DNA of 64,000 bases from an uncultured Collinsella sp. (GCA_900544115.1 UQTW01000003.1:57684-121683); one strand, 5' to 3'; shown: positions 35,027 to 44,644, counted from the first letter of the stretch. Notes: a model not told the origin generated them from the letters alone. Program-made: numbers and translations.

Positions 35027-37857
35027 TGGCTGCCAAACTCATCGATCTTTCCTTTACGCTCAACGGCCGCAAAGTCAAGGTTCAGATTGCCCCCGACACC
35101 ATGCTCTTTGCGCTGCTGCGCGAGCAGGGCTGCGCGTCGGTGCGCTGTGCCTGCGAGACCACCAACTGCGGCCTGTGCACGGTGTGGCTCGATGGCGACC
35201 CGGTGCTGAGCTGCTCGGTTCCCGCCGCCCGTGTTGAGGGCCGCTCGGTCACCACGCTCGAGGGCCTCAAGGCCGAGTCTGAGGCGCTCGCCCGTGCGAT
35301 GGCTGCCGAAGGCGCTGAGCAGTGCGGTTTTTGCGCCCCCGGCCTCATCATGAACGTGCTGGCGCTCGCCCGCGCCGCCAAGGAGGACCCGAGCCTCGTC
35401 GCCACGCGCGAGGAGCTCTCGCGCCAGCTGGCCGGCAACCTCTGCCGCTGCAGCGGCTACGAGAGCCAGCTGCGCGCCATCGTCCGCTTCCTTAACGAGT
35501 CCGGCGTGCAGGTGGGCTTTGAGATGCCCGAGCTGCCGGTCAACGACACTAGCTGCGACGGTGTCTCGTACAAGCAGATCACCCATAAGCAGCCTAAGAA
35601 GGACTCGAAGGCCCTGCTCGAGGGCCGTCCCGTCTACACGGGCGATATGGTGCCCGCCGGCGCGCTCATCGTTAAGCTCAAGCGCAGCCCGTATGCCCGC
35701 GCCAAGATCTGCTCCATCGACACGTCTCGCGCCCTGAAGGTGCCGGGCGTCGTGGGAGTCTACACCTATGAGGACGTGCCCAAGCGCCGCTTTACCATCG
35801 CCGGTCAGAGCTATCCGCAGCCGAGTCCCTACGACCGCTTGATCCTCGAGAACCTCGTCCGTTACCAAAACGAAGAGGTGGCGATCGTCGCCGCCGAGAC
35901 CGAGGAGGCCGCAGACAAGGCGCTCAAGCTCATCAAGGTCGACTACGAGGTGCTCGAGCCCCTGCTCGACTTTACCCAGGCGCTCGATAACGACATCGTG
36001 GTCCACCCCGAGGGCGACGTGACCTTTATGTTCCCGCAGGGCGGCGATGTCCCGCGCAACCTGGTGTGCAGCGGTACCAGCGATTTTGGCGACCTTGACG
36101 AGGCCTTCGCCCAGAGCGACATCGTCTTTGAGCGCACCTACACCAGCCAGGCCACGCAGACCGCGCCCATGGAGACCTTCCGTGCCTTCGCGACGACTGA
36201 CGCATTCGGACGCATCTCGGTGACCACCTCTACGCAGGTGCCCTTCCACGTGCGCCGCATGGTCGCGCAGTCGCTCGACATTCCGCAGTCGCAGGTGCAG
36301 GTCATTAAGCCGCGCATCGGCGGTGGCTTTGGCTCCAAGCAGACGGGCTGCTGCGAGATCTTCGTTGCGTTTGTGACGCAGCAGACCGGCCGTCCGAGCT
36401 ACTGCTGCTACACCCGTGAGGAGACCATCACTGCGGGCAACTCGCGCCACCAGATGCAGATGACCGTTAAGCTGGGCGCCATGAACGACGGCACCATCAC
36501 GGCCATCGACCTGCACACGCTGTCCAACGCCGGCGCCTATGGCGAGCACGCCACCACGACGATCGGCCTTTCGGGCCACAAGAGCCTGCCCATCTACAAC
36601 CACGTGAAGGCGAGCCGCTTTAGCTGGGACGCCGTCTACACCAATACCAACCGTGGCGGTGCGTATCGTGGCTACGGTGCCACCCAGGGCCAGTTTGCCG
36701 TGGAGAGCGCCGTCAACGAGCTCGCCGACATGCTGCACATGGACCCCGCCGACCTGCGCCTTAAGAACATCGTGCGCGAGGGCGAGATCATGCCGCAGTA
36801 CTACAACGAGAGGCTCAACGCCTGCGCGCTCGACCGCTGCCTGCTGCGCGCGATGGATATGATCGGTTGGCGCGATAAGCCGCTGGCCGTCGATCTGGGC
36901 GACCGCGTGCGCGCCCTGGGCTGCGCGCTCACCATGCAGGGCTCGGGCATTTCCAACGTGGACATCGCCGGCATCGACATGCGCCTGGAAGAGGACGGCT
37001 TCATTACCATCGGCACCGGCGCCACCGATAACGGCATGGGCGTCGACACGATCCTGGCGCAGATTGCCGCCGAGGAGCTGGGCGTGGAGAGCTCGCTGAT
37101 CGTGGTGCGCGGCGTGGACACCGACGTGTCGCCGTTCGACGCCGGCTCGTACGCGAGCTCTGGTACCTACGTGACGGGCCTTGCCGCCAAGAACGCCGCG
37201 ACCGAGCTGCGCGAGAAGATTTGCGCCAAGGCCGCTCAGATGTGGGACGTTGACGCCGCCGACGTGGTCTTCGACGGCCAGTACGTGCGCCTGTCCGACG
37301 AGCGTGCCGCTCGTGAGCAGAACCGCTACCTCACGCTGCGCGAATTTGCCAACCTATGCGTCAAGAACATCGCGGGCGGCGACGCGCTGACCTCGCACGC
37401 CTCTGCCTGCCTGCCCGTTTCGCCCCCGCCGTTTATGGCCGGCATTGCCGAGGTCGAGGTCGACAAGGCCACCGGCAAGGTGACCGTGGTGGACTACGCG
37501 GCGGCCGTCGACTGCGGCACCGTGATCAACGAGGCGCTCGCGCGCGTCCAGGCCGAGGGCGGCATTGCCCAGGGTATCGGTCATGCGCTCTACGAGATCG
37601 TCGAGCACGACGACCGTGGCCGCCTGCGCACCGGCAACTTTATGAGCTACAAGCTGCCCACGCGCCTGGATATCGGCAGCATTCGCGTGGCCTTTGAGCC
37701 GAGCTACGAGCCGACGGGTCCGTTTGGCGCCAAGTCGATCGGCGAGGTCGTCATCAACACGCCGCTCGCCGCCGTGGCCTCGGCCGTCGCACACGCCACC
37801 GGCCACCAGGTGCGCTCGCTGCCCATCACACCGGAGAAGGCTCTGCTGGGGGAGTAG
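35026..37857 (+). CDS. Molybdenum hydroxylase, fused [2Fe-2S] and molybdopterin-binding subunit (xanthine dehydrogenase family)
   Basis: A 943-residue protein. Residues 1-90 form a plant-type [2Fe-2S] domain (Cys43, Cys48, Cys51, Cys63); a second [2Fe-2S] domain follows (QCGFCAPG, NLCRCSGY). From about 185 comes the aldehyde-oxidase hammerhead, then the Mo-binding domains with GGGFGSKQ, YRGYGATQGQFAVES and the C-terminal FGAKSIGE, whose Glu is the catalytic base. Most xanthine dehydrogenases keep the Fe-S part separate or fuse it with FAD. This Fe-S plus Mo fusion is what I recall from selenium-dependent molybdenum hydroxylases, and the nearby selD/yedF/EF2568-type genes support that reading. 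The substrate (purine or other N-heterocycle) is not determined. Confidence 0.88.
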   Translation: MAAKLIDLSFTLNGRKVKVQIAPDTMLFALLREQGCASVRCACETTNCGLCTVWLDGDPVLSCSVPAARVEGRSVTTLEGLKAESEALARAMAAEGAEQCGFCAPGLIMNVLALARAAKEDPSLVATREELSRQLAGNLCRCSGYESQLRAIVRFLNESGVQVGFEMPELPVNDTSCDGVSYKQITHKQPKKDSKALLEGRPVYTGDMVPAGALIVKLKRSPYARAKICSIDTSRALKVPGVVGVYTYEDVPKRRFTIAGQSYPQPSPYDRLILENLVRYQNEEVAIVAAETEEAADKALKLIKVDYEVLEPLLDFTQALDNDIVVHPEGDVTFMFPQGGDVPRNLVCSGTSDFGDLDEAFAQSDIVFERTYTSQATQTAPMETFRAFATTDAFGRISVTTSTQVPFHVRRMVAQSLDIPQSQVQVIKPRIGGGFGSKQTGCCEIFVAFVTQQTGRPSYCCYTREETITAGNSRHQMQMTVKLGAMNDGTITAIDLHTLSNAGAYGEHATTTIGLSGHKSLPIYNHVKASRFSWDAVYTNTNRGGAYRGYGATQGQFAVESAVNELADMLHMDPADLRLKNIVREGEIMPQYYNERLNACALDRCLLRAMDMIGWRDKPLAVDLGDRVRALGCALTMQGSGISNVDIAGIDMRLEEDGFITIGTGATDNGMGVDTILAQIAAEELGVESSLIVVRGVDTDVSPFDAGSYASSGTYVTGLAAKNAATELREKICAKAAQMWDVDAADVVFDGQYVRLSDERAAREQNRYLTLREFANLCVKNIAGGDALTSHASACLPVSPPPFMAGIAEVEVDKATGKVTVVDYAAAVDCGTVINEALARVQAEGGIAQGIGHALYEIVEHDDRGRLRTGNFMSYKLPTRLDIGSIRVAFEPSYEPTGPFGAKSIGEVVINTPLAAVASAVAHATGHQVRSLPITPEKALLGE

Positions 37858-37880
37858 CGGGTCATCTAACAAGTCGTAGT

Positions 37881-37911
37881 TGGCGGGACGGGACAACTCG
37901 CCCCGCCTTTT
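37881..37911 (+). terminator. Terminator of the molybdenum hydroxylase operon
   Basis: TGGCGGG pairs with CCCGCC(T), followed by TTTTG, 25 bases after the stop. Confidence 0.65.
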
Positions 37912-37997
37912 GCACTCGTGGTGAGGTCGTGAGCCTGTAAAAGGTGTGCGTGCGCTTGTCGTTCGTATCTGCTATCATTCCTAGTCTGTGCGCTCAT

Positions 37998-38081
37998 GCG
38001 GGCGTGGCGGAATTGGTAGACGCGCCAGATTTAGGTTCTGGTGGGATTCCCGTGAAGGTTCGAGTCCTTTCGCCCGCACCA
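37998..38081 (+). tRNA. tRNA-Leu (TAG)
   Basis: An 84-base class II tRNA with encoded CCA. Acceptor GCGGGCG pairs with CGCCCGC, the anticodon stem-loop CCAGA-TTTAGGT-TCTGG gives TAG, and there is a long variable arm. Confidence 0.96.
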
Positions 38082-38172
38082 ACGCATCTGCGTCGGCTCT
38101 GGCCGTCGCGACACTTTGTTGCATAAAGGTACCAGCACCTCAGATAAGCTGGGCAGTATGAGGAGGAACGTG

Positions 38173-39471
38173 TTGAACATCACCGCTTCTGACGTCAAGG
38201 ACGCCAAGCTCACCGCTACGGTCACCATCCCGGCCGCCGACGTCGACGCCGCGATCAAGAAGGCCTACAAGGACACCGCCAAGAAGTACCGCTTCCCGGG
38301 CTTCCGTGCCGGTAAGGCTCCCCGTCCGGTCATCGACTCCGCTCTTGGCGCCGAGGCTACCCTCGCTCAGGCCACCAACGACCTGATCGCCGCCAACGAG
38401 CCCGCCGTCCTCAACGAGCTGGACATCGTCCCCACCAAGAACGGTGACTACAAGGAGCTCGACCTCGCCAAGGATCACGAGGACTACACCTACACCGTCG
38501 AGTTCTCTCTGCGTCCTGCTGCTGAGCTCTCCTCCTTCGACGCTGTCGAGATCGAGATGCCCCCTGCGGAGGTCACCGAGTCCGAGATCAACAACCAGGT
38601 CGAGATGCTCCTCAACTACCGTGCCACCTTCGAGGACGTCGAGGGTCGCGCCGTCGAGGCTGACGACTATGTGACCGTCGACCTCAAGGCCGTCGAGAAC
38701 GCCGACAACTTTGCCGCCGAGGGTCGCATGCTCATCGCCGGTAGCGACAGCAACCCCAAGGAGTTCAACGAGGCCCTGATCGGCGCTAACGTTGACGACG
38801 TCAAGACCGTCACCTGGACCGACGAGGTCGAGGAGGGCGAGGAGGCCGAGACCCACACCGTCGAGGTCACCGTCAAGGGCATCAAGGTCCGCAACACCCC
38901 CGAGCTCACCGACGAGCTTGTCAAGTCCGACTTCGGCTTCGACAGCATCGACGCCATGCGCGACGCCATCAAGATCGAGATCGAGCAGGACAAGGCTTCC
39001 CGCCTGCCGGCCGAGAAGGAGAACCGTTGCGTCTCCGCTCTCGCCGAGCGTCTGCAGCTCGACGAGATGGACGCCGACTACGAGCAGTCCGTCTTTGAGG
39101 AGCTTGGCCAGAACTTCCTGTCCAACCTCACTGCCCGCGGCATGACGCTGGACACCTGGCTGCCCGCTTCCGGCCTGACCATGGAGCAGTTCATCGGCGA
39201 CCTGCATAAGCAGGCCAACGACGTTGCCCGTGAGTCCCTGGCTCTGGACGCCCTCGCCCGTGAGCTCAAGATTGAGGTCACCGAGGACGACATCAACGCC
39301 GAGTTCGAGAAGGCCGGCGTCAAGGACGTCGAGGATTCCAAGGCCGAGTTCATCGCCGATGGCCGCATGCCTGCCGTCCGTGAGTCCATCCGTCGCTCCA
39401 AGGCCGTCGATCACCTGGTCGAGAACGCCAAGGTGACCGAGGTCGACGAGACCGCCAAGGACGCCGAGTAA
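38173..39471 (+). CDS. tig: Trigger factor
   Basis: A 432-residue ribosome-bound chaperone. The N-terminal ribosome-binding domain has the signature KYRFPGFRAGKAPRPVID, with the GFRxGKxP loop. A PPIase (FKBP-like) domain follows at about 150-245, and the C-terminal SurA-like arms after it. TTG at 38173 is the best start: AGGAGG lies six bases upstream, and the GTG three bases earlier is too close. It is followed by clpP and clpX, the usual order, but with a hairpin between. Confidence 0.95.
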   Translation: MNITASDVKDAKLTATVTIPAADVDAAIKKAYKDTAKKYRFPGFRAGKAPRPVIDSALGAEATLAQATNDLIAANEPAVLNELDIVPTKNGDYKELDLAKDHEDYTYTVEFSLRPAAELSSFDAVEIEMPPAEVTESEINNQVEMLLNYRATFEDVEGRAVEADDYVTVDLKAVENADNFAAEGRMLIAGSDSNPKEFNEALIGANVDDVKTVTWTDEVEEGEEAETHTVEVTVKGIKVRNTPELTDELVKSDFGFDSIDAMRDAIKIEIEQDKASRLPAEKENRCVSALAERLQLDEMDADYEQSVFEELGQNFLSNLTARGMTLDTWLPASGLTMEQFIGDLHKQANDVARESLALDALARELKIEVTEDDINAEFEKAGVKDVEDSKAEFIADGRMPAVRESIRRSKAVDHLVENAKVTEVDETAKDAE

Positions 39472-39547
39472 TTCTCGCCACCTTGTCCACGAGCGCATGC
39501 ATGCGCCCGTGATGGGGTAAAGTTATAAGCCGGTTATCCGGTTGCTT

Positions 39548-39592
39548 CGTACGGTGCCAGCCAATGCATAGCATGCGGGCACCGTACGTTTA
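39548..39592 (+). terminator. Terminator after tig
   Basis: CGTACGGTGCC (39548-39558) pairs perfectly with GGCACCGTACG (39578-39588), followed by TTTATC. Confidence 0.7.
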
Positions 39593-39634
39593 TCTAGAAC
39601 CAATTTGGTCCGCAAGAGAGAAATGGAGATGCGT

Positions 39635-40255
39635 ATGATCGCTAAGTTCGATTCCGCCCTCGTGCCATACGTTATCGAGCAGACGCCGCGCGGCGAGCGC
39701 AGCTACGATATCTATTCGCGCCTGCTCAACGATCGCATCATCTTCTTGGGCGAGGAGATCAACTCCGTCAGCGCCAACCTGGTCGTTGCCCAGCTACTGC
39801 ATCTTGAGAGCCAGGATGCCGAGAAGGATATCTCGCTCTACATCAATTCGCCCGGCGGCGAGGTTTACTCCGGCCTGGCGATTCTTGACACCATGAACTT
39901 TATCAAGCCGCAGGTCTCCACCATCTGCGTCGGTATGGCTGCGTCCATGGCCGCCGTGCTGCTTTCGGCTGGCGCCAAGGGCAAGCGCTTCTGCCTGCCG
40001 CACTCCAAGGTCATGATTCACCAGCCCAGCGGCGGTGCCCAGGGCCAGCAGACCGAGATCGAGATCGTTGCCGAGGAGATCAAGAAGACCCGTCGCGAGC
40101 TCAACCAGATCCTGTCCGATGCCTCGGGCCAGCCCATCGAGAAGGTCCAGGCCGATACCGAGCGCGACAACTACCTGACCGCTGCCGAGGCCCTCGACTA
40201 CGGCCTGATTGACCGTATCGTCACCTCTCGCGATCTCGCCGCGAAGGACGCCTAG
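39635..40255 (+). CDS. clpP: ATP-dependent Clp protease proteolytic subunit
   Basis: A 206-residue serine peptidase that forms the Clp chamber. The catalytic triad is visible: Ser104 in GMAASMAAV, His129 in VMIHQP and Asp178 in TERDNYL. The INSPGG loop that shapes the oxyanion region is intact. Three nearby ATGs (39623, 39629, 39635) are possible; I prefer 39635 with GGAG seven bases upstream. clpX begins one base after the stop, so they are one operon. Confidence 0.95.
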   Translation: MIAKFDSALVPYVIEQTPRGERSYDIYSRLLNDRIIFLGEEINSVSANLVVAQLLHLESQDAEKDISLYINSPGGEVYSGLAILDTMNFIKPQVSTICVGMAASMAAVLLSAGAKGKRFCLPHSKVMIHQPSGGAQGQQTEIEIVAEEIKKTRRELNQILSDASGQPIEKVQADTERDNYLTAAEALDYGLIDRIVTSRDLAAKDA

Positions 40256-40256
40256 G

Positions 40257-41663
40257 ATGGCAGGAAACATGCAGGACAACTTTGACGAGAACGGCAACCC
40301 CATCCGCTGCTCCTTCTGCGGAAAAGAGCAGGGCCAGGTCCGACGCCTCGTAAAGGGCCCGACCAACATCTTTATCTGTGACGAGTGCGTCGCCGCCTGC
40401 TCCGAGATTCTGGAGGAGTCGCTGGCTTCGGACTTTATGGACGCTGCCCGCAATGGCAAGCTGCCGGGCTTCCTCAATGACCACGGCCAGGCTGCCGGGC
40501 AGCCCGCTGTGGACCCCGAGACCGAGGGCTTTGAGCTCGAGGACGACCGCCAGGTCATCACGCACGTGCCGACGCCGCACGAGATCTATGACGAGCTTTC
40601 GGCTTATGTCATGGGCCAAGAGGACGCCAAGCGCGCCATGTCGGTTGCCGTGTACAACCACTATCGTCGCGTGATCGAGGGCGGTGCTGCGCTTTCGGCC
40701 TTTGACGACGGTTTGGACTCGCAGCTTGACGATGACATGGACGAGGTGGAGCTCGCCAAGTCCAACATCCTGCTGCTCGGTCCCACCGGTACCGGCAAGA
40801 CCCTGTTGGCCCAGACGCTCGCGCGCATCCTCGAGGTGCCGTTTGCCATCGCCGATGCCACCGCGCTCACCGAGGCTGGTTACGTTGGCGAGGACGTGGA
40901 GAACATCCTGCTCAAGCTCATCAATGCTGCCGATGGCGACATTGAGCGCGCTCAGGTGGGCATTATCTACGTGGACGAGATTGACAAGATTGCCCGCAAG
41001 GCCGAGAACCTCTCCATTACCCGCGATGTCTCGGGCGAGGGTGTGCAGCAGGCGCTGCTTAAGATTCTTGAGGGCACGGTGGCCAGCGTTCCGCCTACCG
41101 GTGGCCGCAAGCATCCCCAGCAGGAGCTGCTGCAGATCGACACGACTAACATCCTGTTTATCTGCGGCGGTGCCTTTGTGGGTCTGGACAAGATCATCGC
41201 CGACCGCGTGGGCAACAAGGGCGTGGGCTTTAACTCCGAGATCGCCGGCCCCACCTCGGTCGACGAGAACGACCTGCTGCGTCAGGTGCTCCCGCAGGAC
41301 CTCAACGCCTTTGGCATGATCCCCGAGTTCGTGGGCCGTACGCCCGTTGTCACCCAGACGCAGGCGCTCGACGAGGACGACCTGGTGTCGATTCTGACCG
41401 AGCCCAAGAACGCCGTGGTGCGTCAGTACCGCAAGATGTTCCAGCTCGAGGACGTTGAGCTTGAGTTTGAGGCCGCGGCCCTTCACGAGATCGCCCGTAT
41501 GGCGCTCGCCCGCAAGACCGGCGCCCGCGGCCTGCGTTCCATCTGCGAGGACGTGCTTCAGCAGACGATGTTCGACCTCCCCAGCGAGGAGGGTGTCGCC
41601 AAGGTCATCGTGACCGAAGCGGCGGTTAAGGGCGAAGAACAGCCCCAACGCATCTACGGGTAA
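40257..41663 (+). CDS. clpX: ATP-dependent Clp protease ATP-binding subunit ClpX
   Basis: A 468-residue AAA+ unfoldase. The zinc-binding domain has Cys18, Cys21, Cys41 and Cys44. Walker A GPTGTGKT is at 175-182, Walker B IIYVDEIDK follows, then the pore GYVGEDVE and the sensor region GARGLRSI. An acidic insert (about 150-165) lies before Walker A. The ATG at 40257 lies one base after the clpP stop; the ATG at 40269 is an alternative. A strong terminator follows. Confidence 0.96.
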   Translation: MAGNMQDNFDENGNPIRCSFCGKEQGQVRRLVKGPTNIFICDECVAACSEILEESLASDFMDAARNGKLPGFLNDHGQAAGQPAVDPETEGFELEDDRQVITHVPTPHEIYDELSAYVMGQEDAKRAMSVAVYNHYRRVIEGGAALSAFDDGLDSQLDDDMDEVELAKSNILLLGPTGTGKTLLAQTLARILEVPFAIADATALTEAGYVGEDVENILLKLINAADGDIERAQVGIIYVDEIDKIARKAENLSITRDVSGEGVQQALLKILEGTVASVPPTGGRKHPQQELLQIDTTNILFICGGAFVGLDKIIADRVGNKGVGFNSEIAGPTSVDENDLLRQVLPQDLNAFGMIPEFVGRTPVVTQTQALDEDDLVSILTEPKNAVVRQYRKMFQLEDVELEFEAAALHEIARMALARKTGARGLRSICEDVLQQTMFDLPSEEGVAKVIVTEAAVKGEEQPQRIYG

Positions 41664-41685
41664 ACCTGCCAAAAACGTGCTTGCA

Positions 41686-41721
41686 AATAGCCTCCGACCA
41701 TCCGCGGTCGGAGGCTATTTT
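41686..41721 (+). terminator. Terminator of clpPX
   Basis: AATAGCCTCCGACC (41686-41699) pairs perfectly with GGTCGGAGGCTATT (41706-41719), followed by TTTATATA. Confidence 0.9.
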
Positions 41722-41814
41722 ATATATACGCAAAACACCCAACTACCTGTGTTATTCTGTGTGTTTGGTTAAGCCTCAGCGAAGTCATATCAGACTGAAG
41801 TAATCGATACCTAA

Positions 41815-41927
41815 GGCGCGTCCGCCTGCTTGGTTTTCGTAGATTCCGCACGAGCCGAAGAGCACTTAATGTGCTCTTCGTGCGAGCCAGGACCTGACCG
41901 AGCGAAAACCAAACAGGTGGACACGCC
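41815..41927 (+). promoter_or_regulatory. Long structured 5' leader of valS
   Basis: TTGGTTTTCG (41830-41839) pairs perfectly with CGAAAACCAA (41903-41912). The stem extends outward with a few mismatches to 41815/41927. Inside lies a second perfect hairpin CGAAGAGCAC/GTGCTCTTCG (41856-41880). The structure ends 20 bases before the valS ATG. I could not identify a T-box specifier loop with confidence, so this is listed as a regulatory leader of unknown class. Confidence 0.55.
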
Positions 41928-41947
41928 GGCGGGACAGGGAGAGATAT

Positions 41948-44644
41948 ATGGAAGAGATGCCCAAGAACTACGATCCGTCGACCAACGAGCCGGCGATCCT
42001 GCAGAAGTGGCTCGACGGCGGCTACTACAAGCGCCGCGAGGGCGTGGGCGACTGCACCGTCACCATTCCGCCTCCCAACGTGACCGGCAAGCTCCACATG
42101 GGTCACGCTACCGACGACTCCATCCAGGACGCCATCGTCCGTATGGCCCGCATGCGCGGCAAGTCCACGCGCTGGGTGCTGGGCACCGATCACGCCGGTA
42201 TCGCCACGCAGACCAAGGTCGACAAGAAGCTCAAGAGCGAGGGCATCAGCCGCCTGGAGATCGGTCGCGATAAGTTTGTCGATGCCTGCTGGGACTGGAC
42301 CCACGAGTACGGCGGCATCATCGTCGAGCAGATCAAGCGCATGGGCTGCTCCGTCGACTTCGACAACGAGCGCTTCACCATGGACGAGGATTACGCCCAG
42401 GCTGTGCGTAAGGTCTTCTGTGACTGGTACCATGACGGCCTGATCTATCGCGGCAAGCGCATCGTCAACTGGTGCCCCAACTGCACCACCGCCATCTCGG
42501 ACGACGAGGCCGAGTATAAGGACGAGAAGGGCCACCTGTGGCACCTGCGCTACCCGCTGACCGAGCCGGTCAACGGCCAGGACTACATCGTCGTCGCCAC
42601 CACGCGCCCCGAGACCATGCTCGGCGACACGGGCGTTGCCGTCTCCCCGAAGGACCCCGAGAAGGCCGCCTTCGTGGGCAAGACCGTCAAGCTCCCCATC
42701 GTCGACCGCGAGATCCCCATCTTTGAGGATTGGCATGTCGACGCCAACTTCGGTTCCGGCTTTGTCAAGGTCACCCCGGCCCACGACCCCAACGACTATG
42801 CCATGGGTCAGGCTCACGACCTGCCGCAGATCAACATCTTCGACGAGCACGCGGTGGTCGTCGAGGGTTACGGCGAGTTCACTGGCATGAACCGCGACGA
42901 GTGCCGCGAGGCCGTCATCAAGTGGTTCGAGGAGCACGACCTGCTCGATCACGTCGAAGAGCTCGACCACTCCGTCATGCACTGCTACCGTTGCGACTCC
43001 GCGCTGGAGCCGTGGCTGTCCGAGCAGTGGTTTGTGGCCGTCGACAAGCTCAAGGGGCCGGCACTCGACGCCGTTAACTCCGGCAAGGTCACCTTCCACC
43101 CCGCGCGCTGGACGCAGACCTACACCACCTGGATGGAGAACCTTAAGGACTGGTGCATTAGCCGTCAGCTGTGGTGGGGCCATCGCATCCCCGTGTTCTA
43201 CTGCGAGGACTGCGGCTGGGAGGACGCCCTGACCGAGGACACCGACGTGTGTCCCAAGTGCGGCGGCCATCACGTGCATCAGGACGAGAACGTGCTGGAC
43301 ACCTGGTTCAGCTCGCAGCTGTGGACTTTCGCTACGCAGGGCTGGCCGCAAAAGCCGGAGCTGCTCGAGGGACATCACCCCACGACGGCGCTGGTCACCG
43401 CGCGCGACATCATCGCGCTGTGGGTCGCCCGCATGGTCATGAGCTCGCTGTACTTCCTGGACGAGGTGCCGTTTAAGGACGTCGTCATCTACCCGACGAT
43501 CCTGGCCAAGGACGGCAGCCGCATGTCCAAGTCCAAGGGCAACGGCGTTGACCCCATGGACCTCATTGGCATGTACGGCGCCGACGCCATGCGCTACAAC
43601 TTGCTCACGCTGTGCACCAACAACCAGGACGTCAAGTTCGACGCGAACATCGACAAGAAGACCAAGAAGCTCATCGACAGCCCGCGCACCGAGCAGGCCA
43701 AGTCGTTTGTGACCAAGATCTGGAACGCGAGCCGCTTCCTGCTTATGAACATGGAGGGCTACACGCCCGGCGAGCCCGTCGTGGAGACGCCGGCTGACGC
43801 CTGGATGTTCAGCCGCCTGGCCAAGGCCGTGAAGATGGTCACCGAGGGCATCGAGAACTACACCTTTGGCGACATGGCCCGCGGCGTGCAGCAGTTCTTC
43901 TGGAACGAGGTCTGCGACTGGTACGTCGAGGTCACCAAGGCCCGCCTGAAGGGCGAGGGCCGTCTGCAGGCTCAACGCAACCTGATCTTTGTGCTCGATA
44001 CCTCCATTCGCCTGATGCACCCACTCATGCCGTTTGTCACCGAGGAGATCTGGGACAACATGCCGGCGAGCGTGCTCGACCTGGATTCCGAGGGCAACGT
44101 GGATCGCGCCGAGGCGCTCATGATCGCCAAGTGGCCCGAGCCCGCCGACTACGCCAAGTACGTCGACGACCCCGCCGAGCGCGCGTTTGAGCTGTGCCGT
44201 ACCGCTGTTTCCGCTGCCCGAGCCACGCGTTCGCGCTATCGCTTGAGCCCCAAGGCCGAGCTCGACGTGGTCGTGCGCGCCGGTGCCGAGGATATCGAGA
44301 AGCTCGAGAGCCTGCGCTCTACGATTGAGCCGCTGGCCAACACGTCTTCGCTGGTTATGGGTACCGACGTTGAGAAGCCGGCTGCGAGCATTGCCGTGGT
44401 CGACAGCGGCGTCGAGGTCTTTGTGGTGCTCGAGGGCAAGGTTGACCTTTCGGCCGAGAAGGCACGCCTGGAGAAGGAGATCGCCGCGGCGCAGAAGGAG
44501 CTCGCTGGCTGCGAGAAGACGCTGTCCAACGAGGGCTTTGTGGCCAAGGCCGCGCCTGCGGTGGTCCAGAAGAAGAGGGACCGTGCAGCTGAGCTCAAGG
44601 AGATCCTTGCGGCGCTGGCCTCGCAGGTTGCTGACTTCTCGTAG
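41948..44644 (+). CDS. valS: Valyl-tRNA synthetase
   Basis: An 898-residue class I synthetase. The HIGH-type motif is PPPNVTGKLHMGHA, and the KMSKS motif appears as DGSRMSKSKGN. The CP1 editing domain (TTRPETMLGDTGVAV) lies between them, and a C-terminal coiled coil of about 65 residues ends the protein, all typical of ValRS. GGGAG lies six bases before the ATG. It is preceded by an unusually structured leader. Confidence 0.97.
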   Translation: MEEMPKNYDPSTNEPAILQKWLDGGYYKRREGVGDCTVTIPPPNVTGKLHMGHATDDSIQDAIVRMARMRGKSTRWVLGTDHAGIATQTKVDKKLKSEGISRLEIGRDKFVDACWDWTHEYGGIIVEQIKRMGCSVDFDNERFTMDEDYAQAVRKVFCDWYHDGLIYRGKRIVNWCPNCTTAISDDEAEYKDEKGHLWHLRYPLTEPVNGQDYIVVATTRPETMLGDTGVAVSPKDPEKAAFVGKTVKLPIVDREIPIFEDWHVDANFGSGFVKVTPAHDPNDYAMGQAHDLPQINIFDEHAVVVEGYGEFTGMNRDECREAVIKWFEEHDLLDHVEELDHSVMHCYRCDSALEPWLSEQWFVAVDKLKGPALDAVNSGKVTFHPARWTQTYTTWMENLKDWCISRQLWWGHRIPVFYCEDCGWEDALTEDTDVCPKCGGHHVHQDENVLDTWFSSQLWTFATQGWPQKPELLEGHHPTTALVTARDIIALWVARMVMSSLYFLDEVPFKDVVIYPTILAKDGSRMSKSKGNGVDPMDLIGMYGADAMRYNLLTLCTNNQDVKFDANIDKKTKKLIDSPRTEQAKSFVTKIWNASRFLLMNMEGYTPGEPVVETPADAWMFSRLAKAVKMVTEGIENYTFGDMARGVQQFFWNEVCDWYVEVTKARLKGEGRLQAQRNLIFVLDTSIRLMHPLMPFVTEEIWDNMPASVLDLDSEGNVDRAEALMIAKWPEPADYAKYVDDPAERAFELCRTAVSAARATRSRYRLSPKAELDVVVRAGAEDIEKLESLRSTIEPLANTSSLVMGTDVEKPAASIAVVDSGVEVFVVLEGKVDLSAEKARLEKEIAAAQKELAGCEKTLSNEGFVAKAAPAVVQKKRDRAAELKEILAALASQVADFS

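Noticed and set aside
41730..41947. T-box riboswitch upstream of valS
   Set aside because: The leader is structured, but I could not identify a specifier loop, antiterminator or clear T-box sequence, so only an unclassified leader is claimed.
41720..44020. A 766-residue minus-strand frame opposite valS
   Set aside because: Shadow of valS; no motif and no ribosome site.
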